Assembly (NCBI GenBank): GCA_010084195.1
Contig: RGPS01000010.1
Coordinates: 1-59,768, forward strand
Reading direction: 5' to 3'
Length of the DNA stretch: 59,768 bases
From: Terriglobia bacterium
GTDB lineage: Bacteria > Acidobacteriota > Terriglobia > Bryobacterales > Bryobacteraceae
Shown: positions 41,486-50,529 of the stretch, one piece after another
Numbering within the stretch: position 1 is the first letter of the stretch
How the letters are laid out: every line of letters begins with the position of its first letter
The notes under the pieces: model-generated
What the model saw: only the letters and a program-made list of their open reading frames with translations
What the model was told of the DNA's origin: nothing
Database searches by the model: none
Program-made: the position numbers and the translations under genes

Positions 41486-43858
41486 CTAGGGAATTCGGAC
41501 CGACACGACGCCAACCTGTTTGCCATCCACGTCATAACCAATGCCGGACGCCGTGTTGGCGTTGGTACTGGTAATCAGTTGACGGGCGGCTACGGGCGTT
41601 CCTGGGCGACTCCCCACGGAGGCCACGCCATCAGGATTCTTCACGACGAACACCTCCTTGCCCTCCAGGTTATACACGATCAGACTCGAAGTCCTGCGAT
41701 CCGTGGATATCCCGCGTACCAGGAGCTTGCGGGTAGCGGGAAAGAAGCCAACCAATGAGACAGACCCAAAACCGTCCGGCACCGCGAGATGGCGGGAAGT
41801 ACCTTCTTCCAAATCGAAAACAACGAAGCCATCATCCCCCACGATACGACGTTGGGCCGTAGCAACCAGCGCACTCAGCGCAGGGATAGGAGAAGGAGTC
41901 TGGATAGCGTTGACGCCGGCAGGCAGTTCCAGCCGCTGGGTAGACCTGTTGGCCCCGTCAAAGACATATATGGTGGACGAAGTCCGCGCTGTCGCAGAGA
42001 GATTGGTGGCCCAAATGAAGTCGTTGACCGCACCAACCGAGCCGCCGTAGACCATGTCCACGTTTTGGCCTGCACTCACTGCATTGATCTCTCCGGACTC
42101 CGTTTCGACCGTGATATAGCCGGATGCCGGGCACGATGCCTTGAAGGTATTTTCGGCGGAATTTGAGCCAAACAGGGCGATTGCGCCGGTGAGGACAACG
42201 TTGAACGTGCGTAAGTTATTCGTGCAGGCAGCCAGGAACCAGCCGTTGGGCAGGACCTTCACGACAGCCTCGGAACCGTCCACAGGGAACGCCAGCAGAG
42301 CGTGCGCGGAGTCATCCGACTTCTTTGCGGCCACCAGAACCTGTCTTTGGGATGCCAGATAGAAGGCGAGGCCCGCAGGATTTGTGGTGGTCGCAGCAGG
42401 CGCGGGAGCACCACCGCCTGCAGCCCCGCCGCCAGGCTGGGTCGGTGGAGGTGCGGCCGGAGCAAGAAGCGGGACGAATCCAGCCGGGAATGCGGTGGCC
42501 GAGACTTTATCGCCATTGGCTCTCACGATGGCAAACAGAAATTTGGCGGGGGCTGTGACAGAATCAGCAACAACGACGGCCCCGAGGCCGCCAGGCAGTG
42601 CGATGCGATTGGTGAGCAACCTGGACAGGCCATCTACTTCAATGGCAGTGGTGACAGGGACGGGTGCGTTGCCTCCCGCAGCCCCCCCCGCCGCCGTCGC
42701 GGGAGGTGCGTTCCTCACCGCTCCTGTGGAGGCGGTAATGTTGTCGACTGTAACCGGCCCACCCGCCGTCGCGGAGGGAATTGTAGCCAAAAATGTGCCT
42801 CCCGCCGCAGAAACCAGATTCGCTGCGGCACCAGTCAGATCCACCAGATTGTCATCTTTGCCCGGCTGCACGATCAGCGCCTGTTTGGCGATACCAGCGG
42901 GAGCGGTACCGACCGAGGGTCCAACCATCGCCCCAACAAACTCCGTCCCGACGGCATTGACGAAAGGACTAACCGCATTGGCAGCGGCGGTGATCAGGCA
43001 AGGGTTACCTTTGGCCGCTTTCAGGGCAGCAAAATCAAAGGAGTAGACAGGGAAGCAGCCTTTCGCATCTTTCGCCGCAATACCGAGAACATACCTGCCA
43101 TTGACGTCGGGCGTGGCAAGACCCGCCAGATCAGCGGAGCCTTCGGGGAAAGCCAGATAATCGACCGAAGGAGCGGCCAGAGGCTGCAAGGTAACCAGGT
43201 TCGAGGTCCGGGCGTTTACCGTCAGGTAAAGGAGGTCACCGGGGCGAGCGGAACCAGGAACTTCGATCTGCGCATTGAACTGCCCCGGCACTGCGCGATT
43301 CAGTTGAATGTTTACCCTTGCCGGGGCCCCGCCAACGTAAGCCACTACCGTTCCAGCCCTGGGGTTAGCAACTCCGAAGCCGCTCCCGGTAACAACGACC
43401 GGGGACCTGGAAAAATCTCCCTTCGCCGCTCCGAAACCGGACCCGTCAGCAGTGACGATACCGGGTTGCAGGGCAGCCACCGTAAAGGTCCGGGCCTCGC
43501 TTTTGACGCCACCCACTGAAACAGAGACCGTGGCAACGCCCAGCGGTGCATCATCGGGTACCTGAGCCAGAACCACGCCGGCTGAGATCGAATACAGCCC
43601 AACAACTTCCCCGTTGATAAGAACCTGTACCTCCGGGTCGCCCAGTTTCATCGGGAGAGGCGTTTCCTCCGCGCGAAGTGCCTTTTCCGGGCCGAGATTG
43701 AACCCGGAGATCTGCAGGGCGGCACCGCGAGCAACAGTAGCGGGCGCGGGGTCTTGCCGGACAGCGTCCGTCACGCCACGAGGATAGATGACCGGAGCGG
43801 TAAGCGATTGACCAATCGCCGCAAGGGTACAGGCAAACAGCAGCACCAAAGAACGCAT
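41486..43858 (-). CDS. secreted Ig-like N-terminal protein with beta-propeller-like body
   Basis: 790 aa. Signal peptide of about 16 residues, then the acidobacterial TIGR03437-type N-terminal domain (PVIYPRGVTDAVRQ, GAALQISGFNLGPEKA, VLINGEVVGLYSISAGVVLAQVP, LQPGIVTADGSGFGAAKG). A Gly/Ala/Pro-rich low-complexity linker occurs around 390-500. The C-terminal part has repeated short beta segments suggestive of a propeller. Such proteins are surface or secreted and expanded in Solibacter; no catalytic motif is seen. It converges with the exporter operon, five bases from the TPR gene stop. Confidence 0.75.
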   Translation of the reverse strand: MRSLVLLFACTLAAIGQSLTAPVIYPRGVTDAVRQDPAPATVARGAALQISGFNLGPEKALRAEETPLPMKLGDPEVQVLINGEVVGLYSISAGVVLAQVPDDAPLGVATVSVSVGGVKSEARTFTVAALQPGIVTADGSGFGAAKGDFSRSPVVVTGSGFGVANPRAGTVVAYVGGAPARVNIQLNRAVPGQFNAQIEVPGSARPGDLLYLTVNARTSNLVTLQPLAAPSVDYLAFPEGSADLAGLATPDVNGRYVLGIAAKDAKGCFPVYSFDFAALKAAKGNPCLITAAANAVSPFVNAVGTEFVGAMVGPSVGTAPAGIAKQALIVQPGKDDNLVDLTGAAANLVSAAGGTFLATIPSATAGGPVTVDNITASTGAVRNAPPATAAGGAAGGNAPVPVTTAIEVDGLSRLLTNRIALPGGLGAVVVADSVTAPAKFLFAIVRANGDKVSATAFPAGFVPLLAPAAPPPTQPGGGAAGGGAPAPAATTTNPAGLAFYLASQRQVLVAAKKSDDSAHALLAFPVDGSEAVVKVLPNGWFLAACTNNLRTFNVVLTGAIALFGSNSAENTFKASCPASGYITVETESGEINAVSAGQNVDMVYGGSVGAVNDFIWATNLSATARTSSTIYVFDGANRSTQRLELPAGVNAIQTPSPIPALSALVATAQRRIVGDDGFVVFDLEEGTSRHLAVPDGFGSVSLVGFFPATRKLLVRGISTDRRTSSLIVYNLEGKEVFVVKNPDGVASVGSRPGTPVAARQLITSTNANTASGIGYDVDGKQVGVVSVRIP

Positions 43859-43913
43859 ATTTAGTAATAACAGCTCAAAGGAGAAAGTTCCGTTTTCGCT
43901 TGCATTTCATTCG

Positions 43914-45320
43914 TCAGGGTACCAGCTTACGCACAACGCCATCCCGCTTGTTGAGAATGTAGATGTTCCCCGCTGCGTCCTCTCCAAAGCGCAGATCCGC
44001 GCGGGCGGAGGCTGGCTTGCCCTGTTCCACGTTCTTCTCCTGAATGAGCTTCAGGAGATTCTTCGAGGTACCTTTGTCGTCCAGAAGCACGCGCCGCATG
44101 GCGTCCTGGCCCCCCTTGGGCAGAGTATCCGCACTCACATAAAAGATCTCGCCGCTGGGATTGTCGCCGAACAGGAGCAGGTTCGAGAGCTGTTTAATCT
44201 TGTTGGCTCGATAGACCAACCCACCAATAGCCGCGGAACTGGGCTGAAAGAGCGGATCGAGCTGGCCATATTCCACCACAGGGTAGGTCATCTTCGGGTC
44301 ACTCCCCGGATTTTCCAGATTCACGGCGCTGCCGCTGATGAAGCGGTAACTGCCCTCCCAAATGTTCCAGCCGAGGTTTGCACCGGACGTAACCGGACTG
44401 ATCTCCTCAACGATGTTCTGCCCAATGTCAGACATGAACATGTTCCTGTTCTTTTTATCCCAGAAAAGGCGCTGGGGGTTGCGAACGCCATAGGCATAGA
44501 TCTCGCCGAGGGTCTTGTCGTCACCGTCGTTCGCAAAGGGGTTGGAGACAGGGATTCCATACTTACCGTTGGCGCTGTTCTTCCCGAGGGGATCAATGCG
44601 CAGAATCTTGCCGAAGGCGGAATTAAGATTCTGGGCATGTTTCATCGGGTCGCCGCCGCTGCCTCCGTCGGCGAAGCCTATGTAGAGGAGGCCAAAATCG
44701 GCACTGCGGTTTGTGGCGAGGGGATTGAAGGTCAGGTGACCACAGTTGTGGTTAGCGAAAGGCTGCTCGAAGCGGATGAGTTCACGCGGAGCCTCGCCGT
44801 CGTAAGTTGTGGACGCCGCATCCTTCGCGGTCCATTCGAACAGCACCGAATCATGCGTGTGATTGCCACCCGACGGCTTGAAATCCGGCGTGGGAGTCGT
44901 ATTGGAGCTATCGACAATCGTATAAAACTTGCCGTAGCCCGGAGTCCCGCGGCGGCTGAACTGCGGGTGAAAGGCGAAGCTCTGGAAGCCTCGTTCGGCG
45001 CCGTTTGACTGGACTTTTACACCCCATTTCGGCGCGTTGGTATCCAGATACTCTTTCACGGTTTTGCCGTCATAACTGACAGCGTAGAGAGGCCCGACCA
45101 TGTCATTGATGAACAGGCGCTTCGTGCCTGACTCATCGAGAAGAAGCATGGGACGCGCCGGGGCTGCCTGGCCCGCCGCCGCCGGAATGCTGGCAAATTC
45201 CAGGAATTTGACCGTGATGACGCCTTCGGCAGCGGGAATCGCCTTCGGGAAGGGATCGTTCGGGGCCTGAGCAAAGGCGGGCAGGGTGAGCAACAGCAGC
45301 ACCAGTGTACGGATCGTCAT
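43914..45320 (-). CDS. PQQ-dependent sugar dehydrogenase (soluble GDH-like)
   Basis: 468 aa, exported (signal MTIRTLVLLLLTLPAFAQ). Six-bladed propeller of the GDH-B/Hip-like family: FQSFAFHPQFSRRGTPGYGKFYT, NHNCGHLTFNP (the catalytic-base region), YIGFADGGSGGDP, FGKILRIDP, and YGVRNPQRLFWD match the conserved loops around PQQ and calcium. It oxidises aldoses or other alcohols in the periplasm, passing electrons to the respiratory chain. The frame is open to 45383, but ATG 45320 starts the signal peptide. Divergent from the broken histidine kinase. Confidence 0.85.
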   Translation of the reverse strand: MTIRTLVLLLLTLPAFAQAPNDPFPKAIPAAEGVITVKFLEFASIPAAAGQAAPARPMLLLDESGTKRLFINDMVGPLYAVSYDGKTVKEYLDTNAPKWGVKVQSNGAERGFQSFAFHPQFSRRGTPGYGKFYTIVDSSNTTPTPDFKPSGGNHTHDSVLFEWTAKDAASTTYDGEAPRELIRFEQPFANHNCGHLTFNPLATNRSADFGLLYIGFADGGSGGDPMKHAQNLNSAFGKILRIDPLGKNSANGKYGIPVSNPFANDGDDKTLGEIYAYGVRNPQRLFWDKKNRNMFMSDIGQNIVEEISPVTSGANLGWNIWEGSYRFISGSAVNLENPGSDPKMTYPVVEYGQLDPLFQPSSAAIGGLVYRANKIKQLSNLLLFGDNPSGEIFYVSADTLPKGGQDAMRRVLLDDKGTSKNLLKLIQEKNVEQGKPASARADLRFGEDAAGNIYILNKRDGVVRKLVP

Positions 45321-46750
45321 ATGCTCCAGTCTATTCGGGAGCCGCCATGATTTTCCATCTGGCAAACAATTATCGCCAGGCAAAGGATTATTCCGACCGC
45401 AAGCGCCTGGAATGGATTGCCGGAAGTATTGCCTTCGGCGTCGGCATCACCGCGAGTTTTCTTGCGGCCGGGTCGCGATTAGCGGCCGTTTCGAACCTGG
45501 CCGTGCTGCCCGTCCCTTTCTGTTTTTGGTGCGCCATCGCGAAACATAAGTTTCTCGATCTCAGGGTCGTCATTCGCGCCGGAATCCAGTACCTCTTGGC
45601 CGTCCAGTTGCTTCGGGTTCTTACGCTCGGCCCGATCGCCCTGATGGCGTGGTACTGGTGGAGAGACCCGGTCGCTTCGATCTCCAGCCCGGTGAACATC
45701 GCCAGCTTCGGCATCCTTGCCTTTGCGGGGCTTGGCCTGGAATTTCGCCAGAAGATCCTGGCAAGGCTGGACCGCCACTTCTTCCGGGAACAGCTCGACC
45801 GCGAACAGATGCTCCGCGCCCTCGCCCTCGAACTGGCTCATAAAGGCTCCTGGGACGACATCGTCCACGCCCTGCACCTCTCTCAACCCAGCTTCAGTAC
45901 CCTTCAGGACGCGGCCCCGACCGATGTCGAAGCAGTGTCTTTCCCGAGCCGCGACCCACACGGCAAAACTCAGGCATGGCCCGGCCTGGGGCCACGGCGA
46001 TCCGAAGAACCCTACGCAGTTCCCGAACCTGAATCCCTGGAACTCATCGCCACCCACCTCGGGCTGGTCCGCGAAAACCTCCTTCAGGCGGAGGCGCGGT
46101 TTGACGCCGTGCTGGGCGAACGGGCCCGCATCGCCCGGGAGCTGCATGAGACGATGAGCCAGGGTTTCGCGGGCATCTCTCTCTACCTGCAGGCGGCGCA
46201 GAAGATCATGGAGGCGGCCCCGGACGAAGCCCGCTCCTACCTCGACGAAGCCCGTTCTCTCGCCACGTAGAGCATCCACGAAGTGGGAACATCTGTCCGC
46301 AACCTCGGGGATCCGCACGACAACCACAATCTGGGCAGCCGCCTTCGCGCCCTTGCCGCGCGTACCCCCTCCGGTTCCCAAAGCGGTGCCCCGCACATCA
46401 CTATCAACCTCGACGAAGACGCCGCAGCCACCGCCCCTCCCGAAGTCGCCCTGCACCTCACTCGAATCGCCGTGGAGGCGCTCACCAACGCTTTAAAGTA
46501 TGCGGAAGCGACAGAAATCCTTATCCGCCTTCAGTTCTTCGAGCGAGCACACCTCCAGGACGGCCTGGAATTAACCGTTACCGACAACGGGCGAGGGTTT
46601 GATGTTGAGGTGTCCGGTAAGCATGGCTTTGGGCTCACGGGCATGCGCGAACGGATCCAGCAGCTTCGCGGCACTCTCTTCATAAATGCCAAACCTGGTC
46701 TCGGAGCCACCATCACGGCTACCGTTCCCCTGAGCACCCAAACCCCATGA
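45305..46750 (+). pseudogene. NarL-type sensor histidine kinase, interrupted by an amber codon
   Basis: Two parts in the same frame: 45305-46270 (321 aa) and 46283-46750 (155 aa), split by TAG at 46268-46270. Part one has about four hydrophobic helices, a linker, and the HisKA_3 site ERARIARELHETMSQGFAGISLYLQ. Part two has the HATPase (RIAVEALTNALKYA, VTDNGRGFD, GFGLTGMRERIQQLRG). A full kinase would read straight through the TAG. The N-terminus begins abruptly and runs into the divergent PQQ gene, so a sensor region is probably missing too. Its stop overlaps the regulator start by ATGA. Probably a recently decayed gene; a sequencing error at one base is possible. Confidence 0.75.
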
Positions 46751-47367
46751 TCACCGTCCTTCTCGTGGATGACCACAAAGTTGTTCGGACCGGTCTCCGC
46801 GTCATCATCAACACGCAAGCCGACATGAGAGTGGTGGCCGAAGCGCCGGACGGCGAGACCGCCGTTCGGCTCAACCGGGAACTTCGCCCCGACATCGTCA
46901 CCATGGACCTCAGGCTGCCTGGGCGTCTGAGCGGGTCGCAGGCAATCTCTGCCATCAAACTGGAATTCCCTGCCGCGAAAATCGTGGTCCTCACCACCCT
47001 CGTCGGCGACGAACACATTTACCGCGCCCTGCAGGCCGGGGCTCTCGGCTATGTCCTCAAAGAAGCCGATGAAGCCGAACTGATTGCAGCCCTTCGTGCC
47101 ACCGCCGCTGGTCGCCGCACCCTTCCCGCCATCGTCGCCGAGGCGTTGCAGCGGCGTCTGGCCAACGCCCCCCTCACGGCTCGCGAACTGGATGTCCTGC
47201 GCCACGTCGCCAAAGGCTGCAGCAACCGGGAAGTCGGCGATGCCCTGGGTAGCACCGAAACGACTGTCAAAGGCTACCTGCCCAGCATCTCCGGCAAACT
47301 CGACGCTCCCGACCGCACTGCAGCCGCGATAATCGCCGCCCAGCGCGGGCTCATTACGCTCGATTGA
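46747..47367 (+). CDS. NarL/LuxR-family response regulator
   Basis: 206 aa. Receiver domain: DD at the start (LLVDDHKVVRTGL), phospho-Asp in VTMDLRLPG, Thr in VVLTTLVGD, Lys in GYVLKEAD. The C-terminal LuxR-type HTH (LTARELDVLRHVAKGCSNREVGDALGSTETTVKGYL) binds DNA. The recognition helix end reads KGYLPSISGKLD instead of the usual KGHLRNIFxKLx, so DNA binding may be weakened. Coupled to the broken kinase by ATGA. With the kinase interrupted, it may be unphosphorylated or served by another kinase. Confidence 0.88.
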   Translation: MITVLLVDDHKVVRTGLRVIINTQADMRVVAEAPDGETAVRLNRELRPDIVTMDLRLPGRLSGSQAISAIKLEFPAAKIVVLTTLVGDEHIYRALQAGALGYVLKEADEAELIAALRATAAGRRTLPAIVAEALQRRLANAPLTARELDVLRHVAKGCSNREVGDALGSTETTVKGYLPSISGKLDAPDRTAAAIIAAQRGLITLD

Positions 47368-47649
47368 GGGCAAGAACCTTCGGGATGCGGCCACCCGCCG
47401 GCAGATTACCGCATACAGTGCCGCCTGCTGACCCATGCGGTTTCTTAGATTCAGTAAGTTACCGGCCGCAGCATGCCATGAAGTCGCCGCACGACCTCAC
47501 CCCTTTTGCCCTCGCTCTACCGAACCGCCATGCGTCAGCATGCGGTTGGACACTGCCGAGGGGCCACGTCTTCAAGACGCGGTACCGAATAGCAACTGAT
47601 CCGTATCTCGCCTCGCGGGTTTGCCGATCACCAAGCGCCGTTGTTAGGA
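47368..47649. other. non-coding gap with hairpins
   Basis: 282 bases between the convergent response regulator and glycosidase genes. It contains a near-perfect hairpin at about 47523-47547 (AACCG, bulged C, CATGC, GTCA loop, GCATG, CGGTT) and a short palindrome CGTCTTCAAGACG near 47569-47581. Neither has a T-tract. No protein-like frame was recognised. Confidence 0.5.
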
Positions 47650-49698
47650 TCACAGCAGACGTTCCCCGGTGGTCGAGTCAAACAGCCAGGAGGTTCTGGG
47701 AGGCAGCTTTAGATCGTGCGCCATTCCCCCGCGGAAGGTGACGCGCCGATTCCCACCGTCTTTGGTGTGAATCAGGACCAACCCAGCCCCGGCGTGGACG
47801 ATCTCGCCGCCATCCACATAAAGGTGGGCCCCGGCAGCCTGAAAGATCTCCCGCCACTGCGGGAATGAAAGCGGGGGGGCCGTCGCGAACCAGATGTTGC
47901 CGTGGCGGGAGATGCCGGGTTGTGACGCACCAACGGTAAAGGCGGGTTGAAAGGCCTGAGTCTGGGTCAGGCGGAGCTCCAGACCTGTCACTTCACGAGA
48001 GAATTCTATGTTGAGGGTCTTGCCATCGCAGTAGGCGGGGACACCTTGGAAAACGACGTGCCGCCCCCCGGCCATCACTTTCTCCCGAACGAATTTGCGT
48101 TGCGCGGCAGTCATCAGCCAGGTATTGGCAAAGACCACGACGCGAAAGCGGTCGAGATCCGCCTTCTCCAGATCGCGGAGATGGATTGTTTCAATCGCCG
48201 CCCCACTGCGCCACGCTTCGCCCATCGTGCGATTCACCGCAAGGGGATCGGTTAGTTTGTCAGTGCCCTGAATCGTTCCGATGTAATAGAAGACCTCTGT
48301 GTCAAACACAAACAGGACGTCGCCAGCCGGAACATAGTCACGCTGGTGGTAACGTTCGAGGATCGCCTGGAGCTTCGTGACTTCGGCCATGAGCCGCTTG
48401 TCTGCCCACCAGCCAGCCTGGTTGCCGGGGCCGAAATCGTAGTACCAAAGGCCGGCTCCCCGAGTGAAGCTCTCCAGCACGTTGCGGCGAATCAGAGCGT
48501 AATCGGCTTCGGGATCGGTTAACTGCCACGCCGTATCCACATTGTTGAGCCACTTCCACGAGGGTGTCTGGTCCATCTCATCGAGGAACAGTTTGCCGTT
48601 GAGCCGGATGGTTTCAATGAGCGCGCGGGTGATGCCACTGCCGCCCATGTCCCGATACAGCGTTCCGTAGGCCTGCGGTGCGCTCAGGTAGTCGACATGC
48701 GGTGACTGCAGAACTTTGTGGAGAGGAATGTGGCCGCCGGTTGCCTGGCGGTCGAACATGGAGAAGAAGTACCCGTAAAATGTCCCGGTTAGGATGGACC
48801 CCGGCCAGTTCTTTTTCACGATGGCGCAGAGTTCCACGATCCGGTCCGCGACCAGTTCCTGCTGGCACCGATAGTAATCAATGACGGCTTCGCGCTTCTG
48901 CGGGTCGCGGAAGATGCCGTCATCCAACGCAGTTCTGTCCGCCACGTTGGGCACGGGCAGCGCTGGGCGCCCTGCCTGTTTGCGAAATCCGGCGAAACGC
49001 TCCTGCATGGGGCGGCTGGTGTCGGGTTCATTTCGCATGAATCCCCAGTAGTGCCATTCCCCGTAGACACCGCAGGCAACGTGGACTCCGGCAAGAGCCG
49101 GGGCCTCGGGAGTGCGGGCGAGGCCCCGGAGCAGTTCGGTGGTCTTCTCGCGGGCAACCTGCATCCATTTTTCGGACGCCAGACTCGTGCGCGGCAGGCG
49201 GCGGAGGTCGTCCTGCAGGTAGCGCACGGGGACATTGCGCTCGGGAGTTTCGAAATCGCCGTTGGCGTAGCGAGTCAGCTCGTCGGGATTCTGGTCCTGC
49301 CACCAGTCGGGCATGTTCAGGTGCCAGCGCAGGACAACGACACCTTCTGGGCAGAGATCAAGAATCCCCCGCAACTGGCGCTGTGCCAGCGTTATGGAGA
49401 TCGGCCCGGGTTTGGTCCAGCAGTCGGAGAGGAAGAGGTCCAGCTGGAAGAGTTTGAAACCGGCCTGCACGAATTGCCGGATGCTGAGGCGAGGGCCTTC
49501 TTCAAAGGAGAAGCGGCCGCCAGGGCAGTCGGTGAGAGCGTAGAAGCTCGCGTAGACCGGCTGGTTGCGAATGAACAGGGTCGGCTTGCCACGCCAGGGC
49601 CGAACCATGGCGGAGGCTGAAGTGGGCCCAACAGGAGGGGCTGCAACAGCAGCCACTGCGGCAGCGCCCAAAAACGTCCGCCGTTTGAAAGATGCCAT
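47650..49698 (-). CDS. TAT-exported glycoside hydrolase-like protein (GH42-like TIM barrel)
   Basis: 682 aa. Twin-arginine signal MASFKRRTFLGAAAV. The N-terminal barrel carries FYALTDCPGGRFSF, VVLRWHLNMPDWW and GVHVACGVYGEWHYWGF, resembling acid/base loops of beta-galactosidase-type (GH42/clan A) enzymes, and a later LFLDEMDQTPSWKW may hold the nucleophile Glu. A Rossmann-like middle domain (DRFRVVVFANTWLMTAAQRKFVREKV) matches the GH42 trimerisation domain, and the C-terminus is beta-rich. It probably cleaves galactosides or related glycans outside the cytoplasm. The open frame runs to 49953; ATG 49698 starts the signal. Confidence 0.75.
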   Translation of the reverse strand: MASFKRRTFLGAAAVAAVAAPPVGPTSASAMVRPWRGKPTLFIRNQPVYASFYALTDCPGGRFSFEEGPRLSIRQFVQAGFKLFQLDLFLSDCWTKPGPISITLAQRQLRGILDLCPEGVVVLRWHLNMPDWWQDQNPDELTRYANGDFETPERNVPVRYLQDDLRRLPRTSLASEKWMQVAREKTTELLRGLARTPEAPALAGVHVACGVYGEWHYWGFMRNEPDTSRPMQERFAGFRKQAGRPALPVPNVADRTALDDGIFRDPQKREAVIDYYRCQQELVADRIVELCAIVKKNWPGSILTGTFYGYFFSMFDRQATGGHIPLHKVLQSPHVDYLSAPQAYGTLYRDMGGSGITRALIETIRLNGKLFLDEMDQTPSWKWLNNVDTAWQLTDPEADYALIRRNVLESFTRGAGLWYYDFGPGNQAGWWADKRLMAEVTKLQAILERYHQRDYVPAGDVLFVFDTEVFYYIGTIQGTDKLTDPLAVNRTMGEAWRSGAAIETIHLRDLEKADLDRFRVVVFANTWLMTAAQRKFVREKVMAGGRHVVFQGVPAYCDGKTLNIEFSREVTGLELRLTQTQAFQPAFTVGASQPGISRHGNIWFATAPPLSFPQWREIFQAAGAHLYVDGGEIVHAGAGLVLIHTKDGGNRRVTFRGGMAHDLKLPPRTSWLFDSTTGERLL

Positions 49699-49732
49699 GA
49701 CACCCAGGATATACCAAGTGGCGAAATCCTTA

Positions 49733-49738
49733 TATACT
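49733..49738 (+). promoter_or_regulatory. candidate -10 box for the cytochrome/quinoprotein operon
   Basis: TATACT in the 63-base divergent gap, about 28 bases before the TTG start. No convincing -35 hexamer lies 16-18 bases upstream, so this is a weak call. Confidence 0.35.
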
Positions 49739-49761
49739 TTGCATTGCCTGAGGAGGTGTGT

Positions 49762-50529
49762 TTGAGAATTCGAGTTCTGATGGTGATGCTGGGAGCGGCA
49801 GGTCTGGCCGCTGCACAAACCACAAGTCCGCAAGCCACTCCGGCAGGACGCGCGGCCGGCGAAAAGATCTTTCGTTCGCACTGCGCAAGTTGCCATGGCG
49901 TGGCAGGCGTTGGTGGCACGGGTCCGAATCTGACGACGGGGGTTTTCTATCACGGCAGCACCGACGCTGATCTCTATAAAAACATCTCCCAGGGCATTGA
50001 AGGCACCGCCATGCCCGATCAGTTCTTTAACGGTGTCCAGATCTGGCAGATCGTGGCCTATGTCCGTGCCATATCAGCTGCACCCGTTAAAACCAAGCTC
50101 CCCGGCAATGCCGCGCACGGTGCGGAGTTATTCAGCACCAAGGGCTGTTCGGGATGCCATCTGGTGAAGGGTGAGGGGGGCGTCCGCGGGCCGGACCTTT
50201 CTCTGATTGGCTCGCAGAGGTCTGTGGCGCATTTGCGCGAGTCGATTAATGACCCCGGAGCCAAGGTAGATAAGGCCTACTGGGTGGCGAAACTCATCAC
50301 GAAAGACGGTCGGAGCCGGTCTGGCTTCGTGCTCAATCAGGACACGTACGCGGTCCAGATGCTCGACTTTGCCGACGGGTTGCGCACTGTAAACCGATCA
50401 GATTTTAAGGATTTTGGCGTAGATCGGGGCTCGATCATGCCCTCTTACAAAGACAAGTTGAGTGCATCGGAACTGGATGATCTGACTGCATTTCTGGCAT
50501 CACTGGAACGTACCCGGGAGAAGAAGTAA
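49762..50529 (+). CDS. diheme c-type cytochrome
   Basis: 255 aa. TTG 49762 follows a strong GAGGAGG ribosome site (49750-49756) and begins LRIRVLMVMLGAAG, a signal peptide; an upstream TTG at 49744 has none. Two heme-binding motifs, CASCH and CSGCH, each with a later Met ligand candidate (TAMPDQ, SIMPSYK). Periplasmic electron carrier, probably accepting electrons from the quinoprotein encoded immediately downstream. The two genes touch (stop 50529, next start 50530). Confidence 0.88.
   Translation: MRIRVLMVMLGAAGLAAAQTTSPQATPAGRAAGEKIFRSHCASCHGVAGVGGTGPNLTTGVFYHGSTDADLYKNISQGIEGTAMPDQFFNGVQIWQIVAYVRAISAAPVKTKLPGNAAHGAELFSTKGCSGCHLVKGEGGVRGPDLSLIGSQRSVAHLRESINDPGAKVDKAYWVAKLITKDGRSRSGFVLNQDTYAVQMLDFADGLRTVNRSDFKDFGVDRGSIMPSYKDKLSASELDDLTAFLASLERTREKK

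Noticed and set aside
42302-43519. 405-aa plus-strand frame
   Set aside because: Arg/Gly-rich antisense shadow of the Ig-like secreted protein.
46268-46270. Amber codon as pyrrolysine or programmed read-through
   Set aside because: No pyl genes or read-through context are visible; a nonsense mutation or sequencing error is simpler.
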